60,066 nt of DNA from Acidobacteriaceae bacterium (lineage in GTDB: Bacteria; Acidobacteriota; Terriglobia; Terriglobales; Acidobacteriaceae), in assembly GCA_003151435.1 (NCBI GenBank), contig PLXP01000211.1:1-60066 (forward strand), in the 5' to 3' direction. Below the pieces are notes generated by a model that saw nothing but the letters and a program-made list of their open reading frames with translations, had not been told where the DNA came from and ran no database searches. The position numbers were made by a program, and so were the translations under genes. Shown piece after piece: positions 19,398 to 27,620 of this stretch (the stretch's first letter is position 1; each line of letters starts with the position of its first letter).

Positions 19398-21263
19398 ATG
19401 TCTAAACGTGAATTTCAGACCGAAGTCAATCAACTGCTGCAACTGATCATCCACTCGCTCTATTCGCATCCAGAGATCTTTCTGCGCGAACTGATCTCCA
19501 ACTCGTCTGACGCGCTGGATAAACTGCGCCACCTGACGCTTGTCGATGAGGCCTACAAGTCGCTTCCCTTCGATCCTCGCATCGACCTGGAACTCGACGA
19601 AGAGAAGAAGACCCTCACCATCGCCGACACCGGCATCGGCATGAGCGAAGAGGACCTGATCTCGCACCTTGGCACCATCGCTCGCTCCGGGACCAAAAAC
19701 TTCCTCACCCAGCTCTCCGGAGACGCCCGCAAGGATTCGAATCTCATCGGCCAGTTTGGCGTGGGTTTCTATAGCGCCTTCATGGTTGCCGATCGCGTCG
19801 AAGTTGTCTCCCGCAAGGCCTTGGAAGACAAGGCGTGGCGTTGGGTGAGCGATGGCAAGAGCGGCTTTGACATCGAACCTGCGGAACGCGCCGTCGTCGG
19901 CACCACCGTGCTGCTTCACTTCAACGACGAAGGCGCGCCGTACGCCAACAGTTGGCGCCTGCAGGAGATTGTGAAGAAGTACTCCAACCACATCGCCTTC
20001 CCCATTTTCCTCACCTACGACAAGAGCGAGTGGAAAGAAGATGAGAAGAAGTCGGTGAAGACGCGCACCACTGAGCAGGTGAACGTGGCCAGCGCTCTTT
20101 GGCGGCGGCCCAAGAACGAGCTCACGGATGAGGACTACAAGGAGCTCTACAAATCCATCTCGGGCGACTGGGAAGATCCCTTGTTCTGGTTCCACACCAA
20201 GGCCGAAGGAAGCCTCGAATACACCACGCTCTTTTACGTGCCTTCAAAGGCTCCGCTTGATCTCTACCAGGCTGAATACAAGGGTGGCGTCAAGCTCTAC
20301 GTAAAGCGCGTCTTCATCATGGACGACGCCAAAGAGCTTCTGCCGCAGTACCTGCGCTTCATTCGCGGCATCATCGACAGCGAAGATCTTCCGCTCAATG
20401 TGAGCCGCGAAATCCTGCAGCAGAATCGCGTGCTCACTTCCATTCGAACTGCCAGCGTGAAGAAGATTCTTTCGGAACTCAAGAACATTGCTGCGAACCA
20501 GCCCGAACAGTATTTGAAGTTCATCAGCGAGTACAACCGGCCCTTGAAAGAAGGTTTGTACGGCGACTTTGCCAATCGCGAAACGCTGCTTGAACTCATC
20601 CGCTTCAAGTCAACAAAGGTGGAGGGACTCACCAGCCTTGCCGATGTGAAGTCGCGCATGAACGAAGGGCAAAAGAGCATCTACTACATCACCGGCGGTG
20701 CTGAGTCGTTGCTGCGCACGTCGCCTCTTCTTGAGATTTACAAGAAGAAGAATCTTGAAGTTCTCATCCTCGATGACGACATCGACGAAATCGTCTTCTC
20801 CGGGGTCGAAAAATATGGAGACATCGATCTCAAAGCCGTGAATAAAGCCGGTACCGGTGACGACCTGAAAGACGAGGCCGAGCCGGACAAGGCTGCGACA
20901 CTCAAGCCGCTGCTCGACAAGCTGAAGGCCATACTCGGCGATCGCGTGAAAGATGTGCGCGCGTCGGTGCGGCTCGCCGATAGCCCCTCGTGCATCGTCT
21001 CCGACGACGAGGAGCCATCGATGCAGATGCAGCAGATGCTTCGCGCGATGGGACAGAAGGATATTCCCGCGCCGAAGCCCACGCTCGAAATCAATCCCGA
21101 TCACGAGATCGTGAAGAAACTGCTTGCGCGTCCCGACGATGCCGTGGCCACCGACGCCGCGTGGCTGCTGCTCGATCAGGCGCTTCTGATGGAAGGCGTG
21201 CCGCTGAAAGATCCTGCGACATTTGTGCAGAGGCTTAACCGCATCCTGAATCTTTCCATCTAG
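19398..21263 (+). CDS. htpG: Molecular chaperone HtpG (Hsp90)
   Basis: FQTEVNQLLQLIIHSLYSHPEIFLRELISNSSDALDKLRHL; TLTIADTGIGMSEEDLISHLGTIARSGTKNFL; IGQFGVGFYSAFMVAD. Confidence 0.97.
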   Translation: MSKREFQTEVNQLLQLIIHSLYSHPEIFLRELISNSSDALDKLRHLTLVDEAYKSLPFDPRIDLELDEEKKTLTIADTGIGMSEEDLISHLGTIARSGTKNFLTQLSGDARKDSNLIGQFGVGFYSAFMVADRVEVVSRKALEDKAWRWVSDGKSGFDIEPAERAVVGTTVLLHFNDEGAPYANSWRLQEIVKKYSNHIAFPIFLTYDKSEWKEDEKKSVKTRTTEQVNVASALWRRPKNELTDEDYKELYKSISGDWEDPLFWFHTKAEGSLEYTTLFYVPSKAPLDLYQAEYKGGVKLYVKRVFIMDDAKELLPQYLRFIRGIIDSEDLPLNVSREILQQNRVLTSIRTASVKKILSELKNIAANQPEQYLKFISEYNRPLKEGLYGDFANRETLLELIRFKSTKVEGLTSLADVKSRMNEGQKSIYYITGGAESLLRTSPLLEIYKKKNLEVLILDDDIDEIVFSGVEKYGDIDLKAVNKAGTGDDLKDEAEPDKAATLKPLLDKLKAILGDRVKDVRASVRLADSPSCIVSDDEEPSMQMQQMLRAMGQKDIPAPKPTLEINPDHEIVKKLLARPDDAVATDAAWLLLDQALLMEGVPLKDPATFVQRLNRILNLSI

Positions 21264-21266
21264 TGC

Positions 21267-21290
21267 GTGGCTGCGTGTCCGCGCAGCCAC
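21267..21290 (+). terminator. Stem-loop just after the htpG stop, possible transcription terminator
   Basis: GTGGCTGCG-TGTCCG-CGCAGCCAC perfect 9-bp stem; only a weak T-rich stretch follows. Confidence 0.45.
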
Positions 21291-21392
21291 ACTCGGTTTG
21301 CTTTGCATGCAGCGCAGTGAAAGCGGTGCCCCAATGCAGCCGTGTCCCTCATCGTCCATCGCAATCTCGGAAACAATAGGGTGATCCAGAAG

Positions 21393-22709
21393 ATGCAAAA
21401 CGCGAGCTACGCGGTTGGGATCGATTTCGGCACCACCAATAGCTCCGTTGCCCTTGCCACCGGGGATGGGAGAGTTGAACTCGCGTCCTTTCCCTTCAGA
21501 GGCGAGGAGACACCGTCGTTCCGCTCGGTGCTTTATCTTGAACAACTGCACGCGGCGAGCAGTGCCAGGCGAATTCATTCACTTGCCGGCCCCGCCGCCA
21601 TTCATCGCTATCTCGAGGCGGAGGAGAAGGGCCGGCTCATTCAATCGCTCAAGTCTCATCTCTCCAGCCGCTCGCTCACCGGCACTGAGATTTTCGGCCG
21701 CCGCCAAAAACTTGAAGACCTGATAGCACGCATGATCAAAGATCTGCGCAAGTCCGCGGAAGAGCAATTTGGAACGCCGATTCATCGCGCCACGGTGGGA
21801 CGTCCGGTGCGTTTTGTAGGCGCGGACACGCCGGAGGACGATGACTTTGCTGTCATGCGGCTGCGTGAAGCATTCATGATCGCCGGCTTTGAGCGTGTGG
21901 ATTTTGAATTTGAGCCAATGGCTGCCGCTTACACCTATGAAGCCACTCTCGATCACGATGAATTGATTCTCATCGGCGACTTCGGCGGTGGCACTAGCGA
22001 CTTCTCGCTGCTGCGCGTAGGCCCCGGCGTGCGGCGGCGCGGACGCACTCCACAGGATCTGCTTGGCAACAGCGGAGTGGGGCTTGCCGGCGACGCCTTT
22101 GACGCGCGCATCGTCCGCAAACTTGTTTCGCCCGCGCTGGGGTCCAACAGCGAAGCACGTTCGCTGAACAAGCTGCTTCCCGCGGTCCCCGCCTGGATCT
22201 ATGCCAACCTCGAGCGCTGGCATTATCTCTCGTTCCTGCGCACCAACAACGTGAGAGAGATCTTGAAGAGTGCGCGCATCCGGGCGTTGGAGCCGGAAAA
22301 GATTGAAGCCCTCATCGCACTCATCGACGAGGACCTCGGCTTTCAGTTGCACCAGGCAGTGCAGCAAGTAAAGTTTGAACTATCGCGCACTCACACGGCG
22401 GAGTTTCGTTTTCGCGACGGCAGCGTGGATCTGCGCATTCCCATCACGCGCACGGACTTTGAGACGTGGATCACGGAGGATCTGCGCGCCATCGAGCAGT
22501 GCGTCGATGGGCTGCTCGAAACTACGGGCATTCATCCGCGCCACGTCGATCGCGTGTTCCTTACCGGAGGGAGCTCGTTTGTGCCCGCTGTGCGCCGCAT
22601 CTTTGCCACGCGATTCGGCGAAGAGCGCATCAGCAGCGGCAACGAGTTTACGTCTGTCGCTCACGGGCTGGCTCTACGCGCGGCAGAGACACTGCACCAA
22701 GCTTCGTAG
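21393..22709 (+). CDS. Hsp70-family (YegD-like) protein
   Basis: YAVGIDFGTTNSSVALATGDG, EPMAAAYTYEATLDHDELILIGDFGGGTSDFSLLRV, VDRVFLTGGSSFVPAVRRIFATRFG. Confidence 0.88.
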   Translation: MQNASYAVGIDFGTTNSSVALATGDGRVELASFPFRGEETPSFRSVLYLEQLHAASSARRIHSLAGPAAIHRYLEAEEKGRLIQSLKSHLSSRSLTGTEIFGRRQKLEDLIARMIKDLRKSAEEQFGTPIHRATVGRPVRFVGADTPEDDDFAVMRLREAFMIAGFERVDFEFEPMAAAYTYEATLDHDELILIGDFGGGTSDFSLLRVGPGVRRRGRTPQDLLGNSGVGLAGDAFDARIVRKLVSPALGSNSEARSLNKLLPAVPAWIYANLERWHYLSFLRTNNVREILKSARIRALEPEKIEALIALIDEDLGFQLHQAVQQVKFELSRTHTAEFRFRDGSVDLRIPITRTDFETWITEDLRAIEQCVDGLLETTGIHPRHVDRVFLTGGSSFVPAVRRIFATRFGEERISSGNEFTSVAHGLALRAAETLHQAS

Positions 22710-22729
22710 CGCGCGACAGATCATTGGAT

Positions 22730-23017
22730 CTACGTGAGAAAAAAGACAGCGGTACAGGCTGCGAGCGCGGCGCCGCCTTGCAGTGCAAGCACCGGCAGCG
22801 CCTGTCTTGGAGACCGTCGCAGCCATGTGAACGCGAAGTACGCAACCACCGGTATCTGTGCGGCCATCAGGAGCTGAAAGATATGGGCCGCGGCTCCCTC
22901 ATCGGCCTCGTGGACCACGCCGTAAACGGCTACGTGACCAAGCACGGTTGCCAGCGCGGCGAGCGACATTGCCACGGGAACAAAGGCGCTCGGCTGTTTT
23001 ATCGATGAGACGTCCAT
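22730..23017 (-). CDS. Small multi-spanning membrane protein
   Basis: MDVSSIKQPSAFVPVAMSLAALATVLGHVAVYGVVHEADEGAAAHIFQLLMAAQIPVVAYFAFTWLRRSPRQALPVLALQGGAALAACTAVFFLT: three hydrophobic segments. Confidence 0.6.
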   Translation of the reverse strand: MDVSSIKQPSAFVPVAMSLAALATVLGHVAVYGVVHEADEGAAAHIFQLLMAAQIPVVAYFAFTWLRRSPRQALPVLALQGGAALAACTAVFFLT

Positions 23018-23222
23018 GTGAGCCTCCTTTATGAGCTTCGAGCCGATCCAGCTCACTCTCACTCTATCAAGAACCTGGAACTCCGCAAGTTGAAAAGCGC
23101 GGATTGAGGGGCGAAATGCGGTTGGATACGAGCCGCCGGCCCGGGAACGGGTAATTGCATCCATCCCGCTACCGATAGGATTTTGGAACCGTTTCCTCCC
23201 CTTCTGCGTACCCATCTGCAGC

Positions 23223-24530
23223 ATGGAAGAGCTCTACAACTGGCCGTGGGTGGAGGCGCAGGTTTCGCAGACCATCGAGGTCTGGAATCGCTGTGCTTCG
23301 CCCCCCATGCAGCCCGGCCCCCTGTACAGCCACAGAGAGCAGCGAAAGCGCGAAAAGGCGTACGACGAGGGACTTCGGACCGTCGAGCGCGAAGTGAAAC
23401 GGGCTCCTCGAAGCAAGGCCGAGCGCCTGGAGACACAGCGGCGCATGGTCGCGGCGTTCTCCCGTTTTGCGGCCATTGCGCTCGGGTTGCAGGGAGAGGC
23501 AGTCAATCTGCTGACCCACAATTTCTTGCCTGCGGGAACGCAGCTTGCGCGGTGGGCAAGGCGATTCGATGCCAGCCTGGGCGTGGCCGATACCATTCAG
23601 GCGTGCCGCAATGCCTGGACCGTCTGCGGCCTGCAACCGCTGCTTGGTGAGCTGATGGAGATGACTCCATCGATCATCGGATACAGCCTGCTATATCCCT
23701 ATAGCGATAATTATCTGGACCATGAACGCGCATCCTCCGCGGACAAACTCGATTTCAGCCGGCGCTTCCGTGCGCGGCTTTGCGGCGATAGTCTCCTGCC
23801 TCGCAACCAGCGCGAAGCAGCGGTGTGGGCGTTGGTGCATTTGATTGAAGAGCAGTATTCACGCCGGGACTATCCGCAGGTGTTCGACTCCCTATTAGCA
23901 ATTCATCAGGCGCAGGAAGAAAGCATCGCGCAACTCAAAAGCGGCGCCTGCGACGACGCCGAAGTGCTGCGGATCAGTTGCGCGAAAGGTGGCGCCTCGG
24001 TCCTGGCAGACGCTTGCCTTTGTCGCGGCTGGCTGCGTGAGGACGAGAGCCGGCTCGCCTTCGAGTGGGGTGTCCTGTTGCAGTTGGGAGACGACTTGCA
24101 GGACGTGCGTGAGGATTTGCGGCGAGGTTCGAAGACGCTGTTTACACATGCTGCCGCAGAGCGCGTGCCGCTCGACGGGCTGGTAACTCAGCTATTGAAT
24201 TTTAGCGACCAGGTTGCCGAGCGAATGGATCGTTTGCCGAACGGCACACCTGCGTTGAAACATCTGCTGCGCATGAGTTGGCGGTCGCTCATTGTGATGG
24301 CGGTTGCAAACGCGCAGGAGTTCTTTTCTTCAACATTCCTGGCTGAACTGGAGCGCAGTTCTCCTTTCCGCTTCAATTTTCAGCGCGCGCGGAATGAACG
24401 ATTGATGGGACGGAAGGGCCTGAATACGGTCATCTTCGACGCCTTCGTTGAGGCGGGTGATGAGGACCACGACGCATTGCCTTCGCCCGTGGGGCGCATG
24501 GAATCGTGCCTCGTGCTGAGTGCGTACTAG
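23223..24530 (+). CDS. Class I isoprenoid-synthase-like protein (divergent polyprenyl synthase family)
   Basis: Two Asp-rich motifs, SDNYLDH and GDDLQDVREDLRRGSKTLF, in a mostly alpha-helical 435-aa protein. Confidence 0.6.
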   Translation: MEELYNWPWVEAQVSQTIEVWNRCASPPMQPGPLYSHREQRKREKAYDEGLRTVEREVKRAPRSKAERLETQRRMVAAFSRFAAIALGLQGEAVNLLTHNFLPAGTQLARWARRFDASLGVADTIQACRNAWTVCGLQPLLGELMEMTPSIIGYSLLYPYSDNYLDHERASSADKLDFSRRFRARLCGDSLLPRNQREAAVWALVHLIEEQYSRRDYPQVFDSLLAIHQAQEESIAQLKSGACDDAEVLRISCAKGGASVLADACLCRGWLREDESRLAFEWGVLLQLGDDLQDVREDLRRGSKTLFTHAAAERVPLDGLVTQLLNFSDQVAERMDRLPNGTPALKHLLRMSWRSLIVMAVANAQEFFSSTFLAELERSSPFRFNFQRARNERLMGRKGLNTVIFDAFVEAGDEDHDALPSPVGRMESCLVLSAY

Positions 24531-24590
24531 CCAACGTCTGCAGCGCCCGCGGCTGCCAAACCCTAGGAGTGCGTGCCCAATGCATTTGCC

Positions 24591-25499
24591 TCAGTGGGCT
24601 TGAGAAGCGGCTGGCCGCGCGTGTGAAGCGGTGCTGCCATCCGTCATCCATAACGCCCAGCGGATCGCTTCAAAATACATCTTGCGAACGTCCGGGTCGT
24701 CCCACGATTCCTCTGTGTGTCCGAGCGTTGAATAGAAGACGCGGCCCTTGCCGTACATCTTGCTCCACGCCACCGCAAAGTCATGGTCTGCGCGATGAAC
24801 GCGCGGATTGTTCGAGTAGTCGAGCCGGGTGGCATCGAGGCTTAGCAGCACGTTCACCTTGTCGCGCGACCACGCCTTGGGCTGATAAATCTCGTCGTAT
24901 TTCACAAACTCGTGGGGAAAGTGGCGCACTGCGGGGAAGTCGGGATCTTCATTCACAATGGGCGCATTGAAGGTCATCCACGGATGCTGGTCAAACCAGC
25001 CGCCGAGCATCTCGCCATACTCCGGCCAGTTGTAATTCGTGTCGAGCGCCGCGTGGATGCCAACGAAGCCCTTTCCATCATCCTTGATGAAAGAGAGCAT
25101 GTCCTGCTTCTGGCTCGCGTCCATGTCCAGCTCGCCCGTGGTGCTCGCGAAGACGATCAGGTCAAAGTACTTCAGGTTCTTCGCGTTGTTGCCCAGGTCT
25201 TTCTTGGTCAGCAACTCCGCGTCCGTCCGCATGGTCGTGTCCCACAGACCGCTCTCCTTGCCCATGTCGTAGACGGCAGCCATCGTCGCTGAAATGGAAT
25301 CGTGTTCGTAGCCCTTGGTCTCGCCGATCACCAGCACATGCTTCAAGTGGGTCTGTTTGGCGTGCGGCGCAGGCGGAAGAGGCTCAGCCGATTGGCCCCA
25401 CGCACGATTGCCCGGTAAACCTGCTGCTACAGCGATCAGCCCACACACGAGAAGAGAATTGCGGATGAAGCCCAAGGAATCTCCTTTTCGGTACAACAT
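24591..25499 (-). CDS. ThuA domain-containing protein, secreted
   Basis: KHVLVIGETKGYEHDSISATMAAVYDMGKESGLW; GFVGIHAALDTNYNWPEYGEMLGGWFDQHPW; GKGRVFYSTLGHTEESWDDPDVRKMYFEAIRWALW. Confidence 0.88.
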   Translation of the reverse strand: MLYRKGDSLGFIRNSLLVCGLIAVAAGLPGNRAWGQSAEPLPPAPHAKQTHLKHVLVIGETKGYEHDSISATMAAVYDMGKESGLWDTTMRTDAELLTKKDLGNNAKNLKYFDLIVFASTTGELDMDASQKQDMLSFIKDDGKGFVGIHAALDTNYNWPEYGEMLGGWFDQHPWMTFNAPIVNEDPDFPAVRHFPHEFVKYDEIYQPKAWSRDKVNVLLSLDATRLDYSNNPRVHRADHDFAVAWSKMYGKGRVFYSTLGHTEESWDDPDVRKMYFEAIRWALWMTDGSTASHARPAASQAH

Positions 25500-26294
25500 G
25501 AAAATCTGCCGCGAAGCTCTTGGCTCCCCGGAGTTAGGTCTCACCGCATAAGCCTGAGCGCGGATTGATTCGGTTTTGGTCGTCACGCTGGAGAAATATG
25601 TTCGCGCACGGCGCGTCCGGCGGTTTTTCGCTCGGGGAAAGTCTATCCGCCTGTTGCTGCAAGATGCAAACGGCGCGGCGCAAGGCTGGAGCCCTCCCAC
25701 TGCCCAACCCCGCGTGAACCAGCGCAGCGCCGTTTCTCAGCTTTTGCCGGGACTTTGTTGGTCCGTTAATGGAGGTTAACCCTCGGCGATGCCGTAGAGG
25801 GTGGGGTTCAGGAAGCCCACGGCAGCGTCGCAACATCCAGCACATTCCGCAAGGTTGCAGATGCCCCATTTGCCCCAGTGCAGGAGGTCCCAACCCCTGT
25901 TTGCCAGCTTGGGATCGCGACGCTGTCGGAACTGATTCCCCCGCCGCTTCGACTCCACGGGCCAACGTCCCGATCTGAGCCGTTGCTCCGCGGTAAGTTC
26001 ACAATTGGAAAAACACCATCCGCGTCGGTTCCATTTTCCCGCGGCACCTTTGCGCTGTGCTCTGAAATGCCGTCATTCCGGAACAAGCGCCAGTTGCTCC
26101 CGATTCAGCCAGACGCGACCCCATTCTTTGCGGTTCCTGTCAGAACTTTCGGATGCTTCGAATCCATGCTTCGAATTCGTCAGCGCCAATGGAAGGGCTC
26201 AGGCTTGCTCGAGATCATGGCGAGGTTTATACCACGCCGGCGTTCGAGTATTAGAACAGATGCTCGAGGGGAATTTCGAGAGTGGGTGCAGCGG

Positions 26295-27119
26295 TTACTG
26301 GACCGCAGGACTCTCTTTTTGCGCAATATTGCCGGTCATGATCAGGCTGGGATGCACAAAACCGGAAATGTGATGGGGTTCAACAACAGGAACGCGTTCG
26401 GGCATCACGCAACTTAGAAATGTCGCCGTAACCATGCGCATATCCGATGAAGGTGTTGCATTGCACATATAACATGCGTCAAGGTGCGCCTTGACCGGTT
26501 TGATTTGCTCTGCATAGAAGCTGTCCAGCTTCTCCGCATCGATGTGGCGAAGGATCTCTTCCTCGCGGCGAAAGACGATTGTGGCCACCCCCGAAATACC
26601 GGGCCTGTAAGGCATGCTCCCCATCCCTGCATACTGGGGCAGCTTCGGTCGAGGACCGATCAGGCTCATGTCCCCGCGCAGGACGTTATAGAACTGCGGA
26701 AGTTCATCCAGCTTGAATTTCCGCAGCAACCGCCCTAGCGGAGTTACTCGCATGTCGCCATCTTTAGTAAGTCCGGAGCCTTTATGCTTTCTAGGATTGT
26801 CTGCCATGCTGCGGAATTTATAAATCCGAAAAAGTCCACCGAACAGCCCCACTCGTTCCTGGGCAAAAATCGCATTCCCTTTCGAGGTAAGCCGCACAGC
26901 TGCGGCGATCATGAGCATGGGCACGGCAGAGACAATCAGCACCACAAGTGCAACCGAGATATCCAGAATTCGCCTGCCGCGGGAGAGGCTCCAAACGCTC
27001 GCGGGAGGGCTTTTTACACACGCTTCAAATGAGACACAATGCGTGCGCTTGCATGGAGAAATTAAGGCGGATAAGTGATCCAGCTCACCTAATTGAGGGA
27101 CACCGGCATCTCGTTTCAA
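26295..27119 (-). CDS. Sugar transferase (WcaJ/bacterial sugar transferase family)
   Basis: FAQERVGLFGGLFRIYKFRSMADNPRKHKGSGLTKDGDMRVTPLGRLLRKFKLDELPQFYNVLRGDMSLIGPRPKLP. Confidence 0.9.
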   Translation of the reverse strand: MKRDAGVPQLGELDHLSALISPCKRTHCVSFEACVKSPPASVWSLSRGRRILDISVALVVLIVSAVPMLMIAAAVRLTSKGNAIFAQERVGLFGGLFRIYKFRSMADNPRKHKGSGLTKDGDMRVTPLGRLLRKFKLDELPQFYNVLRGDMSLIGPRPKLPQYAGMGSMPYRPGISGVATIVFRREEEILRHIDAEKLDSFYAEQIKPVKAHLDACYMCNATPSSDMRMVTATFLSCVMPERVPVVEPHHISGFVHPSLIMTGNIAQKESPAVQ

Positions 27120-27620
27120 GACAAGCAGCCTTTCTAAGGCTTCGGCTCGAGCTCTTATAGCGAATGCTATTTTGAGTAACTATAGATGGCTCGTCTGCGC
27201 GGAGTCAAGGTATCTGCCCCCGATTTCCAGACTGTTTTCTGGAATGATTCGCAGTTTCCGATTGCCACCCTCCGCGACCTGGACACAAGGGTTTTCTCTC
27301 GCCGGCGATGGATCGGTATGTTAGAAGCGTCTTAGGCAAATAGACACGCTGGACGACAAAAAGTCTCGGTCATCGGGTTCGAATGTTCACGGGGGTTCAC
27401 TTGGATGGCCGGCCCAGGCACTTCGCCGATGGATGCGCGATGATGGAGTCTCCGGCGCATCCTGATCAGTATGTGAACCCAAGGTTAACCCAGGGTAAGC
27501 CGCACATGATTAGTGGCTTGCATCCGGTTCTGCAAAACAATTCGGCCGCCGAGCCGCCCCATCCACTACGGCGGCACAATTCCGCAGACCGCCGCTCCAT
27601 AAAAAAATGAGTCAAGCTGC

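Noticed and set aside
20610-21578. 322-aa minus-strand ORF overlapping htpG and the Hsp70-like gene
   Set aside because: Spans two clear chaperone genes on the opposite strand.
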